From Acidobacteriota bacterium (lineage in GTDB: Bacteria; Acidobacteriota; Blastocatellia; RBC074), in assembly GCA_016196035.1 (NCBI GenBank), contig JACPYM010000083.1, positions 1-44,075 of the forward strand: a stretch of 44,075 bases of DNA, in the 5' to 3' direction. The translations under genes and the position numbers were made by a program. Each line of letters opens with the position of its first letter. Position 1 is the stretch's first letter. The notes beneath the pieces were generated by a model. The model did no database searches. It was not told where the DNA came from and saw nothing but the letters and a program-made list of their open reading frames with translations. This document shows positions 1 through 8,309 of this stretch, piece after piece.

Positions 1-146
1 AGCAGCCAGAGGCTTGGCTGCCGCCCTTTCAGGGCTTCGCACCACCATTTGCATGGCTCCCCAGGGCTTCACCCTGGGCTGTTGGCTGATCGTCCCTTTG
101 GGACTTTTCGGAAATTCTTTTTCTTAAAAGCTATATTCATTCATGC
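1..146. repeat. Palindromic GCCCTTTCAGGGC-type repeat cluster
   Basis: Seen directly: the short palindrome GCCCTTTCAGGGC near 23-35, then an inverted pair CCAGGGCTTC/ACCCTGGG near 61-80, then GTCCCTTTGGGAC near 93-105. The same GCCCTGAAAGGGC unit recurs at 14591-14832, so this is a dispersed repeat family and not a local accident. It lies just downstream of the kinase that ends at 147 and could act as its transcription end. There is no regular spacer structure, so it is not a CRISPR array. Confidence 0.6.
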
Positions 147-2543
147 TTAATGAATCAGCGCCAGCAAATTCGCAAAGCGTTCCTCGCCCCGCACCACATC
201 CAGCATCGGCTCCACTTTCACGAATGCTAAAAATCCAGAACGTTCTTCATATGCCTCTTCCAGCCACGTCAGCGCCTCGTGCCGATTGCCCAACCCTAGA
301 TAGATCATGGCCGAAAAATACGCCGACACATATTGCCGTTTCCGCAACCGTTCCAATTGCGCCAGCATCTGGCGCGCTTCGCGATGCTGCCCGGCGCGGC
401 CCAGCGCGTGGCCCAAATACGCCAGAAAGTTCGGACTGCCACCGGCCAGATTGACCGCCTTGCGCATGGAAGCGACCGCCTCATCAAATTGGCCCAACTG
501 CAAATGGCACAATCCGGCGTGCGCATAGGCAAAGCCGAAGTTCGGATCGAGTTCCAGCACCTTGCGCCCCTGCGCCAGCCCGTGGTCAAAGCGGCGCGCG
601 AAATAATAGGCCCAGCCCACGCTCAACGTGGAAAACAACGACAAGGGATCAAGTTGCTGCGCCAATTTGCATTCGTGCAAGGCGGCTTCGTGCTGCCCGG
701 TGGCTTTCAGATAAAAGCCATAGCCGTCGTGCGCGTTGGGATAGTTCGGGCTGAGTTCGATGGCGCGTTTGTATTGCTGCTCCGCCGCCGCAAAATCCCA
801 GTCGTAGAGCAAATGAAAGAAACCCAGCGAGCAATGCGCTTCGCCCAGTGCCTCGTCCAATTCGAGCGCTTTCAACGCCGCCGCTTTGGCTTTCGGATAG
901 GCTTCGCGCGGCGGCAGGTTCCCGGTCGAAGAGGCCAGGAACCCATACGAATCGGCCATCCCGGCATAAGCCAGCGCGTAGTTGGGATCGAGATCAATCG
1001 CTTGCTGGAAGTGTTCGATGCCTTTGCGAATCCATTCCGGCGTGCGTTTGCTGTTGTAATAGCGGCCTTTCAAATACAGGTGATAAGCCTCGGTGTTGTC
1101 GGTGTAGCGTTTGACCAGCCGCTTCTTTTCCTCGCGGGTTAATTGCAAGCGCAGTTGCGCGCTGATCTCCTGCGAGATTTCGTCTTGCAAGGCAAAGATG
1201 TCGGTCATTTGACGGCGGTACTGTTCGCCCCAGAGTTGCGCGTTGTTGGCGACGTCAATCAATTCGGTTTTGACGATCAACGCGTTGGCCACCAGTTGCA
1301 CGCGGCCCGTCAGCACGGCGCGCACTTTCAATTCCCGCCCGGCCAGTTGCGGATCAACGACGCGGCCTTTGTAACGTTGCACGGTGCTGGCGGGCACGAC
1401 GCGCAACTTGGGCAATTGCGCCAGGCTGTTGATGATGCTTTCGGTGATGCCGTCGCTGAGATATTCCATCTGCGAATCTTTGCTGACATTGATCAACGGC
1501 AGGATGGCGAGTGAATCAATGATTTTGGGCGTTTTGCTTTTGCGCGGACGGCGCGTGGTGGCGGACTTCGCTGCCGCGCTGTTGAATTCGACAGTAACGG
1601 CTTCGCTCAGGCTACTGCTGCCCGTCGTGCGGGCGGCAATGTCAGACGAACTCAGATTCGCCAGCGCCGCTTCGACATCCAGCCGCGTTTTGATCTGGCG
1701 CAAATCGGTGCCCAGACTCTTGATCGTCTGATAGCGCTCTTCGCAGTTCTTGCGCAAAGCCTTGGCGACACTCCATCCCAGTTCCGCCGGCAGATTGGTC
1801 ACCACGTTCGCCAACGGCTCCGGCTCTTCGCGCAAGATGGCGGCGATCACATCACTGGCCGTCGCGCCGTCAAACGGCAAGCGGCGCGCGATCATTTCAT
1901 ACAGCAGCACGCCCAAACTGAAAATATCGCTGCGCGCATCCACGCGCTGGCCGCGCGCCTGTTCGGGTGACATGTAACGCACCGTGCCCATCACCATGCC
2001 GGGGTCGGTATGCGCCTTGAGCTTGGTTGCCGCTTCCGGGTCAAACTTGCCTTCGGACTTTTCCGTCAATTTGGCGAGGCCGAAATCGAGCACCTTCACA
2101 TAGCCATCGGGCCGCAGCATCACGTTTTCAGGTTTGATGTCGCGGTGCGTGATGCCCGCTTCGTGCGCGGCCTGCAACGCGGCGGCGGTTTGAATGGCGA
2201 TGTCCAGCGCTTCGCCCAGCGTCATCTGACCCGTCAGGTGTTGCCGCAAGGTCACACCGGCGACGTATTCAAACGCGATGAAATGCCGCCCGGCGTGCCG
2301 CCCAATGTCGTAAACCGTGATGATGTTCGGATGATTCAACGCCGAAGCCGCCCGCGCCTCTTGCTCAAAGCGCGCCACACGTTCGGGGTGTTTGGTGAAT
2401 TCAACCGGCAGGATTTTTAACGCGACGCGGCGGCCCAGGCGGTTATCTTCGGCCAGATAGACTTCGCCCATCCCGCCCGCGCCGAGCGGCGAGACGATGC
2501 GGTAATGCGCGAGCTGTGTTTCGGGAGCCAGTGATTCAGCCAT
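147..2543 (-). CDS. Ser/Thr protein kinase with TolB-like and TPR segments
   Basis: 798-residue Hanks-type (PknB-like) kinase. Residues about 14-290 are the kinase domain: glycine loop GAGGMGEVYL (21-30), catalytic Lys43, HRDIKPEN with Asp135, DFG at 153-155 and SPE at 192-194, all intact, so it should be active. Residues about 345-470 resemble the TolB/FlgO-like segment often found in such kinases (LAILPL, YLSDGITESIINSLA, ALTGRV), followed by TPR repeats to the C-terminus (LDPNYALAYAGMADSY, ELSPNYPNAHDGYG, LDPNFGFAYAHAG). Unlike the related kinase at 5576-8080, no hydrophobic membrane segment is visible between the kinase and TolB-like parts, so it is inferred to be cytoplasmic. The substrate is unknown. 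The start is the first ATG before the family motif; there is no clear Shine-Dalgarno sequence. Confidence 0.95.
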   Translation of the reverse strand: MAESLAPETQLAHYRIVSPLGAGGMGEVYLAEDNRLGRRVALKILPVEFTKHPERVARFEQEARAASALNHPNIITVYDIGRHAGRHFIAFEYVAGVTLRQHLTGQMTLGEALDIAIQTAAALQAAHEAGITHRDIKPENVMLRPDGYVKVLDFGLAKLTEKSEGKFDPEAATKLKAHTDPGMVMGTVRYMSPEQARGQRVDARSDIFSLGVLLYEMIARRLPFDGATASDVIAAILREEPEPLANVVTNLPAELGWSVAKALRKNCEERYQTIKSLGTDLRQIKTRLDVEAALANLSSSDIAARTTGSSSLSEAVTVEFNSAAAKSATTRRPRKSKTPKIIDSLAILPLINVSKDSQMEYLSDGITESIINSLAQLPKLRVVPASTVQRYKGRVVDPQLAGRELKVRAVLTGRVQLVANALIVKTELIDVANNAQLWGEQYRRQMTDIFALQDEISQEISAQLRLQLTREEKKRLVKRYTDNTEAYHLYLKGRYYNSKRTPEWIRKGIEHFQQAIDLDPNYALAYAGMADSYGFLASSTGNLPPREAYPKAKAAALKALELDEALGEAHCSLGFFHLLYDWDFAAAEQQYKRAIELSPNYPNAHDGYGFYLKATGQHEAALHECKLAQQLDPLSLFSTLSVGWAYYFARRFDHGLAQGRKVLELDPNFGFAYAHAGLCHLQLGQFDEAVASMRKAVNLAGGSPNFLAYLGHALGRAGQHREARQMLAQLERLRKRQYVSAYFSAMIYLGLGNRHEALTWLEEAYEERSGFLAFVKVEPMLDVVRGEERFANLLALIH

Positions 2544-2673
2544 CTTGGATGTGTTTGAATGCTGGGCATAGTTTCAACCACAAAGGGGCCAAGCGACAAA
2601 GGAAGCCGGGCGTAATCGAATTTTCTTTGCGCGCGTTGCCACGTGTTCGCCAACCTGCCACCAGTGCCGTTTC

Positions 2674-3246
2674 TCAGCATTTTGGTTGGAGTTCTGGTAA
2701 GTTGTGCGGCGCTTCAATCTCGCCCCACTCGCCCGGTAACAATGCCCCCAATGCCCACGGCCCGATTTGCACGCGAATCAGCCGCAGCGTCGGATGCCCC
2801 ACCGCCGCCGTCATCCGCCGCACCTGACGATTGCGGCCCTCGGCAATCGTCAGCCGCAACCAGACAGCAGGCACGTTTTTGCGCACGCGAATCGGCGGCG
2901 TGCGTTCCCAGACAGCAGGCGCTTCGGTCAATTCGACTTGCGCCGGGCGCGTCAGGCCATCTTTCAACTCCACGCCGCACCGCAACTGGCGCAACGCGGC
3001 TGCGTCGGGCACGCGCTCGACTTGGACGAGGTAGGTCTTGGGTAATTTGAAACGCGGGTCGGCGATGCGCTGTTGCAATGCGCCGTCATCGGTCAGTAAC
3101 AACAACCCTTCGCTGTCGTAATCAAGGCGGCCCGCCGGGTAGACAGCGGGCACATTGAGGTAATCGGCAAGTGTGGCGCGGCCCTCTCCGCCGCTGAATT
3201 GGCAGAGCACTTGGAAGGGTTTGTTGAAGAGGAGCAAGCGGCTCAT
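2674..3246 (-). CDS. rluE: RsuA-family rRNA pseudouridine synthase, RluE-like
   Basis: 190 residues, the short S4-less architecture of RluE. The N-terminus LLLFNKPFQVLCQF and the catalytic motif GRLDYDSEGLLLLTDDG, with the family's catalytic Asp in RLD, are clear; NRQVRRMTAAVGHPTLRL is the conserved C-terminal block. RluE of E. coli makes one pseudouridine in 23S rRNA; family membership is well supported, the exact target is inferred. The ATG overlaps the stop of the upstream gamma-carbonic-anhydrase-like gene by four bases (ATGA), which indicates translational coupling. Confidence 0.9.
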   Translation of the reverse strand: MSRLLLFNKPFQVLCQFSGGEGRATLADYLNVPAVYPAGRLDYDSEGLLLLTDDGALQQRIADPRFKLPKTYLVQVERVPDAAALRQLRCGVELKDGLTRPAQVELTEAPAVWERTPPIRVRKNVPAVWLRLTIAEGRNRQVRRMTAAVGHPTLRLIRVQIGPWALGALLPGEWGEIEAPHNLPELQPKC

Positions 3247-3785
3247 AGCGCGCTGGCGGGATCGTCCAGCCCTTGCCGGCGATAAACATCGCGCAGATGG
3301 TGATAGGCCAGCGTGCTGTGTTCGACCGAACGCAGCGCCGCGCCCGAAAGCTCTTTCTTGACCATAGCGGGCGAACCGGCGGCCAGCGTGCGCGGCGGGA
3401 TGATCGTGCCCGGCGTCACGACACTGCCCGCAGCGGTCATCGCGCCTTCACCGACAACCGCCTTATGCAAGACAATCGAACCCATGCCGACGACCGCGCC
3501 GTGCTCGATGGTGCACCCTTCCAGCAACGCGCCATGGCCGATGGTTACATCGTCTTTGATAATCGTCGGAATTTCGGGGGTCGTGTGAATGACGGAGTTG
3601 TCCTGCACGTTGCTGCCACGCCCGATTTCAATGCGGCCTTCATCGCCGCGCAACACGACGCCGTACCAGATGCTGGCGCCATCACCGATGATCACGTTGC
3701 CGATGATGGCGGCAGTCGGCGCGATGAAAACGTTTTGCCCGATCTGCGGGCGCTTGCCTGAGTACTCAAAAATCATAGTATCCAT
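3243..3785 (-). CDS. Gamma-carbonic-anhydrase-like hexapeptide-repeat protein
   Basis: 180 residues from the ATG at 3785 (MDTMIFEYSGKRPQIG); the reading frame stays open further upstream, but that part shows no family similarity. Left-handed beta-helix hexapeptide repeats run through the protein (IGNVIIGDGASIWYGVVLRGD, where RGD is typical). Of the three zinc-binding His of gamma-CA/YrdA proteins, His67 (VIHT) and His84 (IGHG) are visible, but the third, normally in LHGC, is Glu89 (LLEGC). His95 lies nearby. Carbonic anhydrase activity is therefore uncertain; it may be a structural or acyltransferase-like homologue. It overlaps the downstream rluE-like gene by four bases and follows the beta-CASP gene by 76 bases. 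Confidence 0.88.
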   Translation of the reverse strand: MDTMIFEYSGKRPQIGQNVFIAPTAAIIGNVIIGDGASIWYGVVLRGDEGRIEIGRGSNVQDNSVIHTTPEIPTIIKDDVTIGHGALLEGCTIEHGAVVGMGSIVLHKAVVGEGAMTAAGSVVTPGTIIPPRTLAAGSPAMVKKELSGAALRSVEHSTLAYHHLRDVYRRQGLDDPASAL

Positions 3786-3861
3786 AAAGAAATCAACCAC
3801 AGGTAACACGGGGATAGCTTTGGCATTCGCAAATGCTCCCCGCGTCCTCCGTGGTTCAATT

Positions 3862-5253
3862 TCAAAGCTCAAATTTCTGTTGATAAGTCGGCGTTTCCAC
3901 CGACCAACCAAACTTCTCTTCAATTTTCTGCTTCATAGACATCATTGCGTCCACTTCGCCATGCACCAAAAACACTTTCTTCGGCGCATGTTTGAAACCT
4001 GACAGCCAGCGCAGAATCTCGTGGTAATCAGCGTGGGCGGAAAGGTTCGGCAAATTCTCGATGTGGGCGCGCACCGGCACATATTGGCCGAAAATCTTGA
4101 TTTCCTTTTCGCCGTCCAGCAGGCGGCGTCCGCGCGTGCCTTCCGATTGATAGCCGACGAAGATCACGGTGTTGCGCTCATCCGGCAGGCGTTTGGTTAA
4201 GTGATGCAGGATGCGTCCGCCGGTCGCCATGCCGCTGGCCGAGATGACGATGGAAGGCTCGCGGCTGGCCGTGATGGCTTTGGAATCGTGCACGGTCTTC
4301 GACATATAAAACCGGTGCGTCGCCAGCGGGTTGCGATGCTCATCCACCAGCGCCGCCATCTCCAGATCGTGATCTTCTTTGTGATGCAGATAGAGCCGCG
4401 TCGCCTGCACAGCCATCGGGCTGTCCACATAAACGGGCAGTTGCGGGATGCGCTTTTCGTCTTCGAGCGCGCGCAGCAAATAAACCAGCAGTTGCGTGCG
4501 GCCCACGGCAAAGGCGGGCACCAGAATGTGGCCGCCGCGTTTGACGGTCTCGTTGATGATGTCGGCCAGGTGCGCTTTCACATCCAACTGGTGATGTTCG
4601 CGGTTGCCGTAAGTGGATTCGACCACGATGTAATCGGCTTCCTCGACGTTGGAAGGATCGTGGATGATCGGTTCGTTGTAACGGCCCAGGTCGCCGGTCA
4701 TCACTAGGCGGCGGGTCGCGCCGTCGGTGCACTCGACTTCAAAATTGACGAAGCTGGAACCGAGGATGTGCCCGGCGGTGACGAATTCGAACCCCAGTTT
4801 TTTGGTCAATTGCACGCGCTTGTGATAATTCACCGCTTCAAACAACTGCAACGCATCATTCGCGTCCTCTTCGCTATAGAGCGGCAACGCGGGATGATGT
4901 TTCGAGGTGCCCTGCTTGTTAGCGTATGAAGCATCTTCTTCCTGTAAGCGCGCCGAATCGGGCAGCATCACGCGCGCCAGTTCGACCGTGCCGGGCGTAC
5001 CGTAGACCTTGCCGTCAAAGCCGTCGTGCACCAGCCGTGGCAAATAGCCCGAATGGTCAATGTGCGCGTGCGTCAGGATGACTGAATTCAGGCTGCGCGG
5101 ATTGACCGGAAACGGGTCCCAGTTGCGTTGGCGCAATTGCGCCAAGCCTTGAAACAAACCGCAGTCCACCAGCGTGCGATAGCCGTCCACTTCGAGCATG
5201 TGTTTGGAGCCGGTGACAGTTTGGGTGGCACCGAGAAATTGAATGTAAGTCAT
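3862..5253 (-). CDS. Beta-CASP metallo-beta-lactamase-fold RNA-processing nuclease
   Basis: 463 residues. The start at 5253 ([16 protein letters not shown]) is chosen because a strong GGAGGA sits just upstream and the family similarity begins there, although the frame is open to 5307. The HxHxDH zinc motif is [10 protein letters not shown], and [10 protein letters not shown] and the beta-CASP region with [11 protein letters not shown] follow, then [19 protein letters not shown] and VHGE near the C-terminus. These are the features of bacterial CPSF73/YSH1-like exonucleases (RMMBL C-terminal domain). Expected role: zinc-dependent cytoplasmic RNA cleavage; the substrate is not predictable. It is first in a probable cluster with the gamma-CA-like and rluE-like genes. 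Confidence 0.92.
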   Translation of the reverse strand: MTYIQFLGATQTVTGSKHMLEVDGYRTLVDCGLFQGLAQLRQRNWDPFPVNPRSLNSVILTHAHIDHSGYLPRLVHDGFDGKVYGTPGTVELARVMLPDSARLQEEDASYANKQGTSKHHPALPLYSEEDANDALQLFEAVNYHKRVQLTKKLGFEFVTAGHILGSSFVNFEVECTDGATRRLVMTGDLGRYNEPIIHDPSNVEEADYIVVESTYGNREHHQLDVKAHLADIINETVKRGGHILVPAFAVGRTQLLVYLLRALEDEKRIPQLPVYVDSPMAVQATRLYLHHKEDHDLEMAALVDEHRNPLATHRFYMSKTVHDSKAITASREPSIVISASGMATGGRILHHLTKRLPDERNTVIFVGYQSEGTRGRRLLDGEKEIKIFGQYVPVRAHIENLPNLSAHADYHEILRWLSGFKHAPKKVFLVHGEVDAMMSMKQKIEEKFGWSVETPTYQQKFEL

Positions 5254-5314
5254 AAAGTCCTCCGTGGTTGCGGCGGCCAATATGCCGCGTTCGTGCTGAT
5301 TCTTCAATCAAGCC

Positions 5315-5392
5315 GCAGACAGAAAAATGAAGGGCAGCAAAATGTAGGCTTACGGCCGTGTCCATTTTGCTGCCCCTCATTTTTCTGTCTGC
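5315..5392. repeat. 30-bp inverted repeat (hairpin)
   Basis: Arms 5315-5344 and 5363-5392 are 30 bases long with one mismatch, around an 18-base loop. The outer part reads GCAGACAGAAAAATGA. It lies between the 5' end of the beta-CASP gene (5253) and the end of the second kinase (5576). In the minus-strand direction it could act as a transcription stop behind the kinase; the arm length also suggests a small mobile palindrome. Confidence 0.7.
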
Positions 5393-5403
5393 CAATGCTG
5401 TCA

Positions 5404-5579
5404 GAGCGTTTTGTAATTGCGTTTACGGGAGCGGGTTGGGCCGGGACAGTACCGCGCGCGTGAGCAAGCGGAGCCTGCGGAACTCCGTCAACGGCTTAGC
5501 TTGACGCGCCGCTTGCTCACGCGCGCGGTACTGTCCCGCTGCGCGACTTTTCCCAGATACCGCTGTGAACCCGATCTAG
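5404..5579. repeat. Stop-docked hairpin element, copy 1
   Basis: About 176 bp. Perfect 29-bp arms at 5443-5471 and 5509-5537 (GGGACAGTACCGCGCGCGTG... and its complement). One end is TTTTGTAATTGCGTTTACGGG, the other ends in GATCTAG. Read on the minus strand, that right end is CTAGATCGGG, whose TAG is the stop codon of the kinase ending at 5576. Homologous copies are at 22579-22757 and 26053-26230. Confidence 0.85.
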
Positions 5580-8080
5580 TTCGCCAAGCCGACACGCTTC
5601 AGCACTTCGCCGAAGCGCGCATCATTTCGTAATGACGCAAAAACCGGCGCAACCTTCAATTCAACCATCCCGCCGTCTTTCTCGGCCAAGCCCTGCTTCA
5701 ACGCGGCAAAGGCCTGATCGGTCTCGCCCAAACGCGCATGCAGAGCGGCGATGGCGGATGCAGCGACATAATGCCCCTTGGTTTCGGTTTGCAGATGTTC
5801 CAGTTCGCGCTGCCAGAAAGCCTGGATACCGCCCTGGGCAAAGGCCTGTTTCAAGCTGTCGAGATAGCTTTCCGGCTGGCTCGTCAACTGGCGGCCTTGA
5901 ATCCATTCGTTGACCAGCGGTTGCGGCTGGCCTTTCTGTTCGTAAACCAAACCGAGGCCGGTGTGCGCGGCAGCGAATTTTTCATCCAACTTGAGCGACT
6001 TTTGAAAGTGTTCGGCGGCGTGTTCGTAATCGCTGGCGTAATACGAGAGCGTACCGATGTCGGTATTGATCGCTAGCGATTGCGGATCGAGTTTACGTGC
6101 CGTCCAGATTTCGGTCAGCGCGTCTTTGGGCTTGCCCATCAGCGCCAGGAATTCAGCGTAACGCTGATGCGCTTCGGCGCTTTTCGGATTCAATTCGAGC
6201 GCGTGTTTGAACAGGCGTTCGGCTTCTTTGAAATCCCAATCGTAACGCAGCTTGACCTTGGCGAGCGTCAATGTCGCGTCCACCGATTTCGGATCAAGCG
6301 AGAGCGTGTATTCGGCGACCTTGCGCGCCTTGTCCATCGCCTTGTCAGGCGTGATTTGATCCGCGCCGTCGGCGTGACAGGCGGCGCAACCGGCGGCGGC
6401 GGCGGCAAATTTGCTGTCGCGCGCGACGGCGGCTTCAAACAGTTCGTCGGCCTTGTGCTTGGCCTCGGGCGTGCCCTGATTGAAATAGTATTGGCCTTCC
6501 AGATAGAGCCGGTACGCCTCTTGATCTTTGGTGCCCGCTTTTGCCACGTCGGCGGCGGGCAGGTTGTTGACGGGCAATTGCAGCTTTTGCGTGATGCCGC
6601 GCGTGATGTCGTCTTGCAGCGAAATCAATTCGGTCAGCTTGCGCACATAACGTTCGCCCCACAGACGGCGGCGGTTGGCGGTGCTAACGAGTTCGGTGTT
6701 GACGATGACTTCATCGCCGCGCCGTGTGACTTCGCCGGTCAGGGCGGCGCGCACGTCGAGTTGATTGGCGAGTTCGACCGGGTCGGTGTCTTTGCCTTTG
6801 TATTTCAAAATGGAACTGCGCGCGACGACGTTCAGGTCGGGCACTTGCGAGAGCGCGTCAATGACTTGTTCGGTGATGGCGTCGCTCAGATATTCGGCCT
6901 GCGGATCGTTGATACGGAACGGCAGCACCGCGATCGAATCCACTTTGCTGGCGCGTTGTTGCCAGACGAAATACCCCGCCGCGCTGATTGCCAACAAGGC
7001 TAACACCCCGATTGCCGCCAGCAACCGGCTACGCCGCCGCGCGGGTTGCATGGCTGAAAGCAGATTGGTCGCTTGTACGGCATTTGCCGCCGAAGCCACG
7101 CCCAAGTTGGCCGCCGTGCCTTTGGTCGTCTCGAAAGAAACCGGCGCGCCCACGTTCGTTTCAAACGAATCGGCGGCGGCGGGTTGCGGCACGCCGAGTT
7201 CGCGCGTGGTGGTGTCGTCATCGCCGACTTCGACGCGGGCCTTGATGCGTTTGAGATCGGCGAGCACTTCCTGCGCGCCGGCATAACGCTTCTCGATGTC
7301 TTTGGCCAGCATGCGCGCGACGACCTGTTCCAATTCGCCCGGCACACCCGGCAACCGTTGTGACAAGCGCGTTGGCTCCTGCGTCAACAGCGAGGCGATC
7401 ATGTCGCTGACCGTTGCGCCGCCGAACGGACGCTGGCTAGTGATCATTTCATACAGCACGACGCCGAAGCTGAAAATGTCGGTGCGGCCATCCAGCCGCT
7501 GCGCGCGCGCCTGTTCGGGCGACATATACGCGATGGTGCCCATCACCATGCCGGGTTGCGTCTCAAACAAAGATTTCGTCGCGGCTTCCAAATCGCCGGT
7601 TTCCATTTCGTTTTGCGTGAGCTTGGCGAGGCCGAAATCGAGCAGCTTCACGTAACCATCGGGCCGCAGCATGATGTTTTCGGGTTTGATGTCGCGGTGG
7701 ATGATGCCGGCCTGATGCGCCGCTTGCAGCGCGCTCATGGTTTGCACGGCGATGTCGAGCGTCTCGCTCAGCTTCAAGCCTTTTTTCAGTTTGTCGCGCA
7801 ACGTGTCGCCTTCGATAAATTCGGTGGCGATGAAATGCGCGTGTTCGTGCTGGCCGATTTCGTAAATGGTGATGATGTTCGGATGGTTGAGCGCCGAAGC
7901 GGCACGGGCCTCCAGTTCAAAGCGGCGCACGCGGTCGGCGTCCTGGGTGAACTGTTCGGGCAACAGTTTGATGGCGAGCTTGCGGCCCAGGCGAACGTCT
8001 TCGGCGAGATAGACCTCGCCCATGCCGCCCGCGCCAATGCGGTTGACGATGCGATAGTGGGAAATGGTTTGTCCGATCAC
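5576..8080 (-). CDS. Transmembrane Ser/Thr protein kinase with TolB-like and TPR segments
   Basis: 834 residues. Kinase domain 9-290 with glycine loop GAGGMGEVYL, Lys38, HRDIKPEN with Asp130 and DFG at 148-150. A linker rich in Ala/Thr leads to a single membrane helix at about 352-373 (LLAAIGVLALLAISAAGYFVW) preceded by RRRSR, so the kinase should be cytoplasmic and the TolB-like segment (from IAVLPF, with YLSDAITEQVIDALS) plus TPR repeats outside the membrane. Residues 565-569 read CAACH, a formal c-type haem motif inside a TPR helix; it is probably coincidental. The TAG stop is provided by the end of a repeat element (5404-5579). It is a close paralogue of the kinase at 147-2543. Confidence 0.95.
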   Translation of the reverse strand: MIGQTISHYRIVNRIGAGGMGEVYLAEDVRLGRKLAIKLLPEQFTQDADRVRRFELEARAASALNHPNIITIYEIGQHEHAHFIATEFIEGDTLRDKLKKGLKLSETLDIAVQTMSALQAAHQAGIIHRDIKPENIMLRPDGYVKLLDFGLAKLTQNEMETGDLEAATKSLFETQPGMVMGTIAYMSPEQARAQRLDGRTDIFSFGVVLYEMITSQRPFGGATVSDMIASLLTQEPTRLSQRLPGVPGELEQVVARMLAKDIEKRYAGAQEVLADLKRIKARVEVGDDDTTTRELGVPQPAAADSFETNVGAPVSFETTKGTAANLGVASAANAVQATNLLSAMQPARRRSRLLAAIGVLALLAISAAGYFVWQQRASKVDSIAVLPFRINDPQAEYLSDAITEQVIDALSQVPDLNVVARSSILKYKGKDTDPVELANQLDVRAALTGEVTRRGDEVIVNTELVSTANRRRLWGERYVRKLTELISLQDDITRGITQKLQLPVNNLPAADVAKAGTKDQEAYRLYLEGQYYFNQGTPEAKHKADELFEAAVARDSKFAAAAAGCAACHADGADQITPDKAMDKARKVAEYTLSLDPKSVDATLTLAKVKLRYDWDFKEAERLFKHALELNPKSAEAHQRYAEFLALMGKPKDALTEIWTARKLDPQSLAINTDIGTLSYYASDYEHAAEHFQKSLKLDEKFAAAHTGLGLVYEQKGQPQPLVNEWIQGRQLTSQPESYLDSLKQAFAQGGIQAFWQRELEHLQTETKGHYVAASAIAALHARLGETDQAFAALKQGLAEKDGGMVELKVAPVFASLRNDARFGEVLKRVGLAN

Positions 8081-8132
8081 GATGGTTGACCTCGGTACAG
8101 AGGGTGTCAGTAAGCGGCTCGCCTCAGTAGTA

Positions 8133-8172
8133 GCGAATTTATTTCTGCTGCTTCGTCACGAATAAATTCGTC
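8133..8172. repeat. GCGAATTTATT-type palindrome, copy 1
   Basis: GCGAATTTATT and CGAATAAATTCG face each other across about 15 bases. The same AT-rich arm pair is found at 12742-12802 in better form and degenerate at 36522-36566. It lies upstream of the second kinase (start 8080) and downstream of the peroxiredoxin terminator. Confidence 0.5.
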
Positions 8173-8223
8173 ACGCCAAGGGCCGCAGGTTTCTAAGAGC
8201 CATTACACCCGTCCTTACGCAAA

Positions 8224-8263
8224 AAAGGATCGGCGTGGATTCATCCCTCCAAACCGATCCTTT
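8224..8263 (-). terminator. Rho-independent terminator of the peroxiredoxin gene
   Basis: On the minus strand AAAGGATCGG pairs with CCGATCCTTT across a 20-base loop, and the second arm runs into TTTTTT. It lies 47 bases after the peroxiredoxin stop codon at 8310, as expected for an intrinsic terminator. Confidence 0.75.
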
Positions 8264-8309
8264 ATTCCGCCAAGCCATTAGTTGACGGGCAAGTGGCGTA
8301 TTGCAACCG

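Noticed and set aside
333-1142. Long plus-strand ORF opposite the kinase (and similar ones at 6080-7003, 13013-14542 and 14956-16251)
   Set aside because: Mirror frames of GC-rich coding sequence; the minus-strand genes have clear catalytic motifs, these have none.
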